Part shown: positions 1 through 11,400 of the stretch, piece after piece
Numbering within the stretch: the stretch's first letter is position 1
How the letters are laid out: each line of letters opens with the position of its first letter
NCBI GenBank assembly: GCA_007258455.2
Contig: VDFB02270651.1
Span: 703,353,360-703,417,359 of the forward strand
Source: Sequoia sempervirens
Taxonomy: Eukaryota > Streptophyta > Pinopsida > Cupressales > Cupressaceae
Direction of reading: 5' to 3'
DNA: 64,000 nucleotides
Made by a program: the position numbers and the translations under genes
Notes under the pieces: model-generated
Database searches by the model: none
What the model was told of the DNA's origin: nothing
Seen by the model: the letters and a program-made list of their open reading frames with translations, nothing else

Positions 1-77
1 ATACTTGCTTCTCATTTGAATTGTCATTAATGAAATTATATATTGACTTCTATGTTTATCTTATTCTCTTTTTGTAG

Positions 78-813
78 GAAACACCTAGTGCGAGTGAGGT
101 ACAATGCTCTCCAGACTATGGAGGAACAATGTTAGATAAAGGAAAGGTAATTGAACTCAAATTTGATTGAATTAAGATTTATAAGATCTTTTATTGATTA
201 TGCATACATTGACATAGATTCGTAGTTTCATATGTACTTGTCATTTTTATGTACAGGCAGTTGTGAGCTATACATCAATTTTGACAAGTGTCACAACACC
301 TGAAGGAGTAGGTATTTGAACACCTGAAGGAGGAGGTGTTGAAACACCTCAAGGAGGAGGTTTCAAAACACCTAAAGGAGATAAAGAAAAAGATCAGCCT
401 AAAGAGGTATGTGTTTATTTTATTTTGTGCTTGGTAAATATGTTCTTATTACCAACAATTATATGCTAACTTGGATCAATTTTATGTTTTTGTTCACATA
501 TATAGATTGACGTTACAAAATTTGGTTTGGTTGGTTCTTTGAGATGGGTATATTCTAGGACTCCTGACCCTTCGAAGAGACGTATATTTTAGGTAATCAA
601 GATTTCAATTTTAGAGTTCAATTATAATTCAATGTATATTATTTTTATGTTAATTATCCGATTTTAAATTATATAGTATAACTAATCTCAATTGTGGTTT
701 GACTTTTTTTTGTGCAGCTACCTTTAGAGCCAACGAGTGCTTCAAAAAGACTCCATTTTGATGATCCACCAGTAGTTTAGGATGAGATAGATATTTTGGC
801 ATGTAAATTTTGA
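78..813 (+). pseudogene. C-terminal part of an unidentified spliced gene (four exons), decayed
   Basis: Four exon-like blocks with plant-type splice borders can be read: 78-146, 257-406, 506-592 and 718-813. Each intron begins GT and ends AG after a T-rich tract (acceptors at 76-77, 255-256, 504-505, 716-717; donors at 147, 407, 593). All blocks are whole numbers of codons (23, 50, 29, 32) in one phase, which is hard to explain by chance. The last ends in TGA at 811-813. Exon 2 encodes short Thr-Pro-Glu-Gly-Gly-Gly repeats; exon 3 contains a basic stretch near its end. In-frame stops lie in exon 2 (317-319), exon 3 (its last codon, TAG before GT, probably once CAG) and exon 4 (TAG at 778-780). 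The 5' part lies before the window. I do not recognise the family; a DNA-transposon-associated protein or a host gene fragment are both possible. Confidence 0.5.
296..379 (+). repeat. 24-bp in-frame tandem repeat in exon 2
   Basis: About three and a half units of 24 bp (starts 296, 320, 344, 368), each beginning ACACCTGAAGGAGGAGG or a close variant. Each encodes an eight-residue unit starting Thr-Pro-(Glu/Gln/Lys)-Gly. The repeat keeps the reading frame except for one TGA in the first unit. Confidence 0.75.
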
Positions 814-1330
814 ATAGATACCGAGATGACATATGCCACATATTGTAAAAATTTGTTTGAGTTAGCATTGATGCCATTTTTGTATATGGACATACACTTG
901 ATTATTGGATAATTTGATATATAAAAGTTGACAATCGAAATTTAATTTCCTCCTCATGTGCATGATTAAACTCTTTGAAAATTTAATCAAGTGAGCAATG
1001 GTTAAATATCAATGTACAATAGCATAAAAAGAATGGTTAAATATTATGTAGTTTATATTCATATTGCTGATTACATTGCATTGCACATCTTTAAAACTCA
1101 AAGCATTACTTCACATTACATAAGTAACAACTAGATGCTGATAGATTAAAAAAATTCAATAACAATATAGTTTTTACAAAGTCAACCTAAGCAGTTATGC
1201 AATTTACTTCACATTACATAACTAATAACTAGGAGTAGCTATCAATTGCATTAGCTTGTCATGGAATTCTATGAGACCACATTTCTTTGAGGAAACTTGG
1301 CACAAAACTCACAAAAAATGAACAGAAAGC
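814..1330. other. No gene recognised
   Basis: AT-rich sequence following the decayed gene tail; no domain, repeat or RNA gene seen. Confidence 0.5.
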
Positions 1331-2403
1331 ACTCAAACAAACTTTAAAGGGGTCTCAGGCCCATTGCCCTCTCATTCCACATGCTATGCAACCATTTACT
1401 TGCATTGTAGGGGCTGAACAATGGAGAAAACATGTAAAAATAATATATATATAGCCTAGAAGCATGAATTACGATTAGAATATCACATAACATCATATAA
1501 ACAAAAAAACCACTATAAACTTCAATGTCATTTAAAACATGCATGATAAATATTCATCGTTGAAACTTGAATTGTGGTAGCTTGATATACAGAGTCGATT
1601 GATGCCAGGGTTCAATTTGTATGATATTGAAAAAAGAAGCCAACTGAGTAGAGTTATCAGCATTCTTCAAAAATCATAAGAATTCTTTTAGTACACTAGC
1701 CATTTTGACCTCTTCTTGCAGTCTCAAATGTTATTTTGTATCATTGTTACATTGGTCTTGAGAGTGATTGCATGTTTGAACTGTATAAACACATACCTTT
1801 TTGTAATATCAAAGATACTTTTTGAATCTTCCATGCATTGATAATCTAAAAGCAAAGGTCTTTTTCCTAATCTGTATGCAGCCATGCTTTTGACATTGTC
1901 AAAAAGAGAAAAACTTCCCTAATGATGCAAAGGCATGGCCAAGCAGTTCTAACTCTCCACATGAGAGAAGAGAGATGTTGGAGAGTACATCAAGTCAGTG
2001 AGAACCAAAGTGTAATGTGTTTTAGTTTGTAGTACTCCTCTATTTCTCTGCAGAAGTGTGATAAATTCTTAGTTCAATGATGCTGAACAATTTTTGAAAA
2101 AAGAAAGTTGTGTCATGGTCCGCATTCAATCCAACAAGCAAAAATGAAAGCTTGGCCTCTTGGAATGAAAATTCTTGTTTGCAAAACAAATGAATAAGAA
2201 TGAGGTAGTTAAGGTGTTTGAAGTTATTTAGAGGTCACTTTTAGGGTGCAGGGCTTAAAACTTCATTTTAAATGCACTCAAACAAAGTTTAAAGGGGTCT
2301 CAGGCCTACTTCCCCCTCATTCCACACGCTATGCAGCAATTTACTTGTAGTGTAGGGGCCAAACAATGGAGAAAACATCTAAAAATAATATATATGTGTG
2401 TTT

Positions 2404-2436
<33 letters not shown>

Positions 2437-3248
2437 GCCTAGAAGCATGAATTACGATTATAATATCACATAACATCATATAAACAAAAAAACCACCATA
2501 AACTTGAATGTCATTTAAAACATGCATGATAAATATTCATCATTGAAACTTGAATTGTGGTAGCTTGATATACAAAGTCTATTGATGCCAGTGTTCAATT
2601 TGTATGATATTGAAAAAAGAAGACAACTGAGTAGAGTTATTAGCATTCTTCAAAAATCATAAGAATTCTTTTAGTACACTAGCCATTTTGATGTCTTCTT
2701 GTAGTCTCAAACTTTATTTTGTATCATTGTTACATTGGTCTTGAGAGTGGTAGCTTAATATAGGTCCACAATACAAAACGCGGTGTACCTATGCAGTGTA
2801 ACAGTGGTATAGGAAGATTTTTCTTTGAAAGCAAAAATGAAAGCTCAGCCTCTTGGAATGAAAATGTGTGTTTGCAAAAAAAATGCATAAGAATGAGGTA
2901 GTTAAGGTGTTTGAAGTGATTTAGAGGTCGCTTTTAGAGAAGAGAGATGTTGAAGAGTACATCAAGTCAGGGAGAACCGAAGTGTAATGTGTTTTAGTTT
3001 GTATTACTCCTTTGTTTCTCTACAGATGTGTGATAAATTCTTAGTTCAATGATGTTGAACAATTTTTGAAAAAAGAAAGTTGTGTCACGATCCGCTTTCA
3101 ATCCAACAAGAAAAAATGAAAGCTCAGTCTCTTGGAATGAAAATGCTTGTTTGCAAAACAAATGAATAAGAATGAGGTAGTTAAGGTGTTTGAAGTTATT
3201 TAGAGGTCACTTTTAGGGTGGAAGGCTTAAAACTCCATTTTAAATGCA
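1331..3248. repeat. Two-unit tandem segmental duplication (~0.95 kb units)
   Basis: Unit 1 starts at 1331 and unit 2 at 2277 with the same opening (ACTCAAACAA followed by AAAGGGGTCTCAGGC). The match runs about 1331-1760 against 2277-2740, offset 946 bp growing to 982 bp after a TG tract expanded in unit 2. The tails 1965-2276 and 2938-3248 match again. A ~100-bp internal block (AGCAAAAATGAAAGCT...) occurs three times, near 2140, 2830 and 3110, so unit 2 holds an extra partial copy. No convincing coding sequence; short antisense frames in both units are shared only because the DNA is duplicated. Confidence 0.85.
2395..2436. repeat. (TG)n microsatellite
   Basis: Imperfect TG dinucleotide tract present only in the second unit of the 1331-3248 duplication; it accounts for much of the length difference between units. 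Confidence 0.9.
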
Positions 3249-3310
3249 CAAAAAGAATGAAATTACTTCAAACCAAGTTTGTGAAGAAGTTAACTATGTT
3301 GCCCACTAGT

Positions 3311-4733
3311 TTCCCTTAAGAGTCCAAAGTGCTAAAAGGAAGCAATATTTGAAGGGATATTTCTGGAGACCATGATTCTTACAAACTCTCCTCTAAGGCT
3401 ATGGATCGTGTTGAGTCCATCTAAAAACCCTCTCTCATTTTTTTCTATCATAGAGGTGTTTTCCCCGTGGTGATGAGTTTTTAGTGGAGGGAAAAGTTTC
3501 CAGATGAAGCAGTGTAAAGTTGCAAAGTGGTGCAACTTTGATGCAACTCTCGACCAAACAAACTGTTCCAACATGTCTAGATGGAGTGCGTTCACAGCTA
3601 GGTATGGTCCTCTTTTGTACCCAAATGCCGAATCACTCACGAGCTACATTGGACTAGCTATTTCCTTAAGAGTCAAAGTCTTGAAAGCGGCAATCTTTGA
3701 AGGGCTGTTGTGGAGACCGTGATTAACTACAGACTCTCCGTCAAAGGCTACGGGATCATGTTGGGACCATCTACAAAAACCTCTCTCGGTTTTTTCTATC
3801 TCGGAGGCGTTTTCCAGTGGTGATGACTTTTGAGTGGAGGGAAAAGTTGCCAGATGCAAGCAGTGTAAAGTTGCAAAGTGGTGCAACTTTCATTCCGCAA
3901 CTCGTACGACCAAACAGACTATTCCAAAACATTTGGATGGGTATGTTTACGCTAGGGATGGTCCTCTTTTGCACCCAAATACGCTGAATCACTTTGAGCT
4001 ACATTGGACGACAATTTCCCTTAAGAGTCCAAAGTGCTAAAAGGCAGCAATCTTTGAAGGGCTATTTCTCAGAGATCGTGAGGCTTACAGACTCTTCATT
4101 TGAGGCTATGGGATCATGTTCAAACCATCTACAAAAACCTCTCTCGGTTTTTTCTATCTCAGAGGCATTTTCCTGTGGTGATGACTTTTCAGTGGAGGGA
4201 AAAGTTGCCAGATGCAAGCAGTGTAAAGTTGCAAAGTGGTGCAACTTTCATTCCACAAATTGTACGACCAAACGAACTATTCCAACACGTCTAGATGGGT
4301 ACTTTTACACTAGGTATGGTCCTCTCTTGCACCCAAATATGCCAAATCACTCTAAGCTACATTGGACCGGCGATTTTCCTTAAGAGTCCAAAGTGCTAAA
4401 AGGTAGCAACCTTTGAAGGGCTATTTCTCAGAGACCGTGATGCTTACAGAATCTTTTTCTGAGGTTATGGGATCATGTTGGGACCATCTACAAAAACCTC
4501 TCTCAGTTTTTTCTATCTCGGAGGTGTTTTCCTGTGGTGATGACATTTCAGTGGAGGGAAAAGTTGTTAGATGTGAGCAGTGTAAAGTTGCAAAATGGTG
4601 CAACTTTCATTCCGCAACTCATACGAGCAAATGGACTATTCCAACATGTCTAGATGGGTACATTTATGCTAGGGATGGCCCTCTTTTGAAATACACCGAA
4701 TCACTCCAAGCTACATTGGATCGAGTGAAATTA
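3311..4733. repeat. Four-copy tandem array, ~355-bp unit, each with a palindrome
   Basis: Copies start at about 3311, 3661, 4014 and 4375, each opening TTCC(C)TTAAGAGTC. All share a central block ending in a 24-bp palindrome: AAAGTTGCA, six-base loop, TGCAACTTT, at 3516-3539, 3867-3890, 4225-4248 and 4584-4607. Arms are identical in all four copies while the surroundings vary. Copies 3 and 4 have open frames on the plus strand (3994-4383, 4413-4808) carrying a Cys-rich motif (CKQCKVAKWC or near), but minus-strand frames are equally open, so coding is not established. Looks like a young local satellite or a remnant of an element's tandem region. Confidence 0.85.
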
Positions 4734-7022
4734 GGTGAAAAATTGATGCAGACCCAAGGGATCAATCACAAACTCTTTGCAACCTGCCTATTTGAGGCAT
4801 CTAATTAGATTATTCAGGCCTCTTTGGACAGCCCAAAACTCCCTTAAAACTTGACAAGCAACTAAATACACATTTCCCTCTTTAACCCCCTTAAACCCTT
4901 GTAATAGTGAGAAACTAGTTTTTGTCCAATTACTCCACAATTTTCCAAAACACCAGACCAACACATGATTGATTCAAACACCCATATCCAAGTTACACAA
5001 TATATATGAGAAACAACATAGACTCCTTTGGACCAACGTTGACTTCCTATACATTCACCCTTGAAAAGGCTACTCAATTAGCCAAAAAATGCAAAGCAAC
5101 ATACCTTCAAACACCACACAAACCCCTGAAACCTTGGGGAAACAAATAAATTGCCAAGAAAACAAAGATTCTACAATTGGACCATTTGTACAGACTTGTA
5201 ACCATCAAATTAGAAAACCCTTGTTTTTAGTGTAATTCTTGAGGGTTTATTGGATGTAGCACTTCCACAACCTTTCAGACTCTGCCACCACCTTAGAAAC
5301 CTTTATTTAGGCCCCAATATGCTTAGAAAACAAAGAAACTTCTAGTATCTCAGAGATTTTTGCAAACCCTAGGGTAAAAACTCTATTTTCAAGTGAAAAA
5401 AAACCACCATTTTTAGACCTTTAACTCTTCATTTTATTTCAAAACCTAGTTCTCCATGACTTCCACTCTTGAAATATCATTTCCTAATCCCTACCAACTC
5501 ATCCAACTAATTCACATTGGCACACAGTAGGTGGGATGAGATTCAAGCCATTAAAATTGCAAAACTCTTATTCCCCTATTTAGGAACTCGTCTAAAGAAA
5601 GTCTGAGTTTTGAGGCACAAAATGAATAAAGAAACCCTCTATTAAGAAGTCAAAATGAATTCAAGACATGTAATAATGTTTCTACATAAATTTTTGATAC
5701 AAAAATTCTTGAATGGCTTGTGCACTATAGGCAGAAAACATAAGAAAAACAATAAAATATGAATTGAGCAATTGAAATTTTATTGATTCAAAGAAAAAAA
5801 CTCCTTCAACCAAACCTATCTCGAGCCCTTGAAGGCCTTAATTACATTTCTATGCCTTGGAATCCAACTCCCAATTCCTTTAACCACCAATACTAACTGA
5901 CTTTTGAAACCTTAATGACCGTTGAAGGCCAAAATACAAACATTTTTCACATTAATATGACTCATAATGAAATGTTGCACTTTTCCACTTATAACTTTAC
6001 TAAGACCTCACTTAATGGCTTGAAATAGCATCATTACATGTTCAAAACACCATTCTTGCTTGTCCCTAAACAAATTTATTATTTTTTCCTTCAAAGACTA
6101 CAAAGAAACAACTAGGACAAGTTGGGATCTCCATGTTTTTTTGACCCTAAAACCTAAAAAATCCTCCTAATACATGACCATTAGGACTATTAGATCTCAT
6201 TAAAGACAAAAAATCAAAATATTAACACTTTAATCATTGAAATGATCCATAATGATATTGTGGTGTAGGTGCTCCTGCACCAAAAATGGTGTTTACAACT
6301 TGCTAATGTCAATGAAACGTGGGGGTAGCAAGATTTAAAGTTGGATCAAGCTTGTGTAGGTCCTAATACACATGTTTGATGAATTTATAGGGTGTGGAAA
6401 GGTTGGAAATATTGATTTCCTCAAAAACCTCATGAAAGTTGCTAAAAATAAAGTTGCACCCAAGCTGGATTTGAGGAGAAAAAATTGCAAGCCACTATAA
6501 TTTATTGTATATAAATGGGAGATATTACAAAACCTAGTTCAAACAAGCATACAGACAAGAAAGAACCAGGAAGAAAACCTTCGGTTGTAGCTCAATTAAG
6601 TACAAAAATAAACCCCTTTACAAAACGTATGAGTTTCCAAAATACAAACCCCTTTACATTTTAAACATACCCTTTGTACAATGTCAGACATTTGACCCAT
6701 ATTTCAAAAAACATCACTGGGTATAGATTATGCCCATACACAATTATGACTGTTTTACATTGTTTCCAATTTGAGAATTCAAATTTTACAAAATTTTCCT
6801 ATTAGAGACATTCAGGGCACAGTCTTCAACAATAGTAGTATGTTCACATTTTGGACTGACAAGCACCTGTACAAACCATCAAGGTAGCTTAGAATAACCA
6901 ATCTATATTATTCTAAATGACACAAAATATGATGAGATGGTAATGAAAACTATAAAAGACGCTTAGAATAACCAATCTATATTGTTGTAATCTGTTGCAT
7001 ACCTCTATGAAAGGATCAAAGC
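4734..7022. other. No gene recognised
   Basis: AT-rich sequence with many stops in all frames. Around 5760-5800 the minus strand shows an AATAAAATTTCAATT poly(A)-signal-like context, as at the 3' end of a transcript or LTR, but no partner repeat is present in the window. Confidence 0.4.
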
Positions 7023-7122
7023 NNNNNNNNNNNNNNNNNNNNNNNNNNNNNNNNNNNNNNNNNNNNNNNNNNNNNNNNNNNNNNNNNNNNNNNNNNNNNN
7101 NNNNNNNNNNNNNNNNNNNNNN
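7023..7122. other. Assembly gap (100 N)
   Basis: Exactly 100 N bases, the conventional length for a scaffold gap of unknown size. Confidence 0.99.
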
Positions 7123-7242
7123 AAAAAAAAAAACCTCATATTATATAATCATGACTAAGTCTTTCTTAAAAGCATTTCAAAAATTATTCCTTAAATCTAA
7201 GAATCAAATTTTTAAAAGAGATTATTGGATAAATCATTTTGG

Positions 7243-7270
7243 ATATATATATATATATATATATATATAT
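7243..7270. repeat. (AT)n microsatellite
   Basis: 28 bp of uninterrupted AT dinucleotides. Confidence 0.95.
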
Positions 7271-9571
7271 TTCACAAATATTTCCTTTATATAAATATAA
7301 AAAAATATAATATATATCCATATATATTCATCAAAAGTATGAAGCACAAATTCTAGTTTATTATATACACAGTATAATATATGAAAATGTATGTATATAT
7401 TCAAACAAAAGGGATTTAATTAAAATAAAAGAAAAAGAAAGGTAAAGAAAATAAAAAGAGGGGGCTTCTTCATTGTTGTTTTTTTTTAAATAAAATAATA
7501 AACAATATAATACAGTTTCAAACTAATGTTAAAAAATAAGTAAATAATATTTGTCCTCCAAACCCTACGGGGAAAACCCTTTACCAAGCCCTTTTCTCTC
7601 TAGATCCTCCTATAATAACATCTAAAAATACATATGTTGTGCAACTGAGAATAATATAGAAAAATAAATACAGAGATCCCTACAATATGAAGAACAATCC
7701 TCTGTAAAATGAGGATACATATACATATGTGAATAATTGTCTTCCCGCAACAAGTTAGAATGAGATCTCATGTATGGATCTACACCTATGACAGATTTAG
7801 CAAAATATATAATGGAAACTGAATTTAATCATCCCTCTTAAAGGTGTTGTGTCTCTGCACACAACAAACAAATGATGGAAAATTTAAAAATTCTGTGGTA
7901 ATGATGGAAAATTTAAAAATTATGTGGTAGTGACTGTGCATGTAGAAATTTTACAAGTTAAATTTTATACATTTCTTACAGATCTTTAAAATAAGAATTG
8001 TTCAAAATATTTGAGGAGATTATGTACACCAAACATAGTAAAGAGCCAATGAAAATGTGAATATGTCATTCCGAACTTAAACAAGAAACCTTTGCGATGT
8101 CTTCATCTATTTGATCTAGAGATCATGTGGCATGGATGGCTAGATACTACCATCCTTCAAGCTCCAGAAAAATGTTTTGCCGCCACCTATCCTCTCAAAC
8201 CTGCATAGATAAACAAATAGAAACAAGAAAATAAAATAAAAGGAGAAACTAGGGCACGCGTCATATAGTGCTCAGCTAGGATTTCATTCTAACCTTTTAT
8301 CCTATTTTATTTCACTTTTGTTCCAAGCATAAAACTTGGTAATTTAGGTTAATAGACTTTAATGTGGGTTAAAGTTTGTCATATTAGTAAAACCATAAAG
8401 GAATTACGTTTAAAGTGAGTAATAATTTAATCATGAGTAAATATTAGAAAATTTACATTTATTTTATAAATAAGAGTGAGTAATTATTTTATTAAATTAT
8501 ATTTTAAGCTATTTATCATATGTATATAACAAATAAGCAGATTTAATGATATAATCGTTATGGCTATCATCATGTATTTAAATATGAGGATATATTTGAT
8601 AATTTAAATTTATATAAATTAGAATTTAAAAGCTTCCTATGGATGAGTTAATTCATACTATGGAAATTTTAATTATAGTGTGTATAGATATATTTTATCG
8701 TGATAGATACAAAACCATGTAATATTGTTGGAGAGCTTTAAATTTGAGATAAAATCTTAAAAATTATGAAAGTACAAATTCAAGTATTTTTTTATCATTA
8801 GAAGCTTAAAATTTTAGCATGGTAATTTTATTTGGAGATTTAAATTTTAACCTCCTATTTAAGGTTAAAATATTTTAATTCAATAATGTTAGAGCATCGT
8901 TTTCCAATAAGAAAATTTATCTCATATTAATTATAGATGAGAGCTCAAAAGTAAAAAATAATTATGTTGTTTCGATTAGTTATTTTAGTCGTAGTCATTT
9001 TAAGTCACAAACCAACATCATTAGGATCAACTCTTCAAAGAGTCAAATTGATAAGTGAGGTAGATAAGAATCCTTAGGGAGTTTTCAAGGGAAAGATTTC
9101 AAGTTAAGTGTTAGTGTTTGGCAGGGTATTATAATTTCTTAAATTTGAATAACTATAGGACTCAATAGAAGTAAATTACAAAAATAGTATGTAGGACTAA
9201 TTTTATATCTATATTAAAATGTGGAAATGACAACTTTATGTTATCTCCTAAACTCAAGTTAAGAGGTGACCATACAAGGGTGTGTAGCATGTACTATAGA
9301 TATATTCCTTCATCTCAAATACTTAGAGAGATGCATACCTTAATTCTTGTATTAAAAAAAAATTGTTAGGTTTTTCTAATGTAAATTATGGGCATGACAC
9401 TATCAGACTCTCAAAATACATCGTAATACACAGTCGTAATACAACACGCTCATAAAATAAGGTTTCCTTCTAGTGATAGTTAAGCTAATAAAATATCGGT
9501 CGTCAGATATAAGACTTAATAATGAATGGTCCAGATTTACAATAGTAAAATATAAATAAAATTTTCCTTTC
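7271..9571. other. No gene recognised
   Basis: Very AT-rich sequence, no domain or structured repeat identified on either strand. Confidence 0.45.
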
Positions 9572-9690
9572 AAGGGCACTATCCCCAAGCCCCTGCTAGG
9601 GTGCACTGCCCCTAGACCCCAGCCAGGTGGATGATCCCCCCAGACCCCTCATAGGGGGGGATCTCCCCCACCCCGCCTCTTCCCAACCCC
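9572..9690. repeat. GC-rich degenerate repeat patch
   Basis: About four degenerate ~28-bp units of the type GACCCC...AGG...ATC-CCCCC, sharply GC-rich inside AT-rich surroundings. It abuts the truncated copia 5' LTR and may be the edge of another element that removed the LTR's first ~260 bp. Confidence 0.5.
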
Positions 9691-9717
9691 CGCCTCGACA
9701 CATTTTCTCAATATTTG

Positions 9718-11270
9718 GCTTACGCCTTACCTTTATGTTTGAAGAAAGAAGTATGGTGGATACCCAAACCCTGAACCCCAAAAAGATTTTGGTGTTTGTT
9801 GGTCACAGTTAAGGCTTGCACATTAAACTTAAGGTTAAGCAAAGGGTATAAACAAACATAGAACCCTAACCCCCAAAATGGTTTTGGGCTTTGTGGGTTA
9901 GAGCTAATGCTTACACCTTAATTAAATGCAAAGAGATGTAGGGGGTATGAAGGAACCTTGAACCTCGACTTCCGACATCTCAAAGGTGTTTTGGAGTTTT
10001 GAGTTTCGATGTTCGGTGTGATGGTATGCAATTGGATTGAAGGTGCCAAAGGGTAAGGCTTATGGATGAAACCTGAAAGCATAGGACAAGTGGTGTGTTA
10101 CCACCATTCCATGGAAGGATTGTGGGACCAAGTGATGGTTAGTATGAGCTTGCAAGGAGATGACAGGTGTCCTCAGTGACAAGTATAAAGAGTCTCAAAC
10201 TTCGAAGAATAGTTATTAAATTCTTCAATGCAGTTCAAGCATAAGGTAAAGGAGATTAGCAACTCCCGAACCCCAATGGAAAGGATAGACAAGGTCATCA
10301 AAAATGGAGTAATTCCTTGTGAATCTTGAGTTGACTTAGGTTGACCAGTGTTGGTATGTGGATTAGTGACACATGGAGATTGTTGATTGGTTGAAGTAAC
10401 TCAAGGCATTTAAATATTAATCAACATATCATGGCATGATCTATGGCTAACATTTAAATATTTGTTTTGACAATGACTAAGAGGCAAAATGGTAGAACTT
10501 TCAGTCAAGTAAATTTGATTATGACACAAAAAATGAAATTGATTGTTGTAACTACTCCAGCAATATGTTTATTCATTGATTGGAAGAAGTGGATGACTTC
10601 ATTAATGCATAGACAGTCACGAAATATGGAAGAGGTCAATCAAGCATGAATGGTGTCAAATGATATGAAACCCTAAGATTGATTTACACCGAGATTAGAG
10701 AATGCAGTGTATAAGGGTGGTGTGTGCTGAAGAATGAAGTAATGTGTATGCATTCAATGAGCACACAATGTATTATGTGAAAAGTGAAGAGAGTAGAGGA
10801 AATGCTTGTAGAGCAAAGTAGAGATTGAGCAGTTGTAGATTGAGTCTATAATATAGAATTGCATTCATTTGAATAATATGTAACTAGAGTTGTTTCTCCA
10901 CATACTTTCATTTGTAAATCTGATTAGTTTGTGTCATCAGATAGATGGGTTGGTGCTAAGATTAGGGAGTGGATGCTTCCTTAGAGTTCGTGCTCTTAGA
11001 TCAGTGGATTGGTGTCTCCTTAGGGTTAGTGCCCTTAAACATTGTAACTAGTGAGGTTCTATTGTGAGGCTGGATTAGGACAGTAAATTTTAGCAGCATT
11101 TCTTACCATGGTTTTTCCCATATTAGATTTTTCATGTATATCTAGTGTTATGAGTATTGATGTGTGTGATCTATGCATATTTGTTTAAATCTACATAACA
11201 AGGGTTAAAAGAAAAATTTTAATTGGTCTATTGATTCACCCCCCTCTCAGTAGATAGTAGTGTTCCAATG
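9718..11270 (+). repeat. Copia 5' LTR, truncated at its 5' end
   Basis: Aligns with 23222-24781 of the 3' LTR from GCTTACGCCTTA onward to the shared terminus GTGTTCCAA. The ~263 bp that open the 3' LTR (22959-23221) have no counterpart upstream of 9718. The terminal dinucleotide reads TG where the 3' LTR has CA. Confidence 0.88.
10184..10190 (+). promoter_or_regulatory. TATA box of copia LTR (5' copy)
   Basis: TATAAAG in the context GTATAAAGAGTCT is conserved at the corresponding place in the 3' LTR (23692-23698) despite heavy divergence around it. It is the likely U3 promoter. Confidence 0.5.
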
Positions 11271-11272
11271 AT

Positions 11273-11284
11273 TGGTATCAAAGC
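11273..11284 (+). promoter_or_regulatory. Primer binding site (initiator tRNA-Met type)
   Basis: TGGTATCAAAGC, two bases after the 5' LTR. It matches the standard plant TGGTATCAGAGC site complementary to tRNA-iMet with one G-to-A change. It fixes the element's orientation and the LTR end. Confidence 0.9.
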
Positions 11285-11400
11285 CCTGGTTCCTTTGAAG
11301 AAGCTTAATCAGCTCAGGTAGGTCTTGGATAGTGAACACAAATTTATAGTTAAGAAGGTTCTTCCTCAAATAGAGAACCTCTCTTTAATGGATCAAACTA

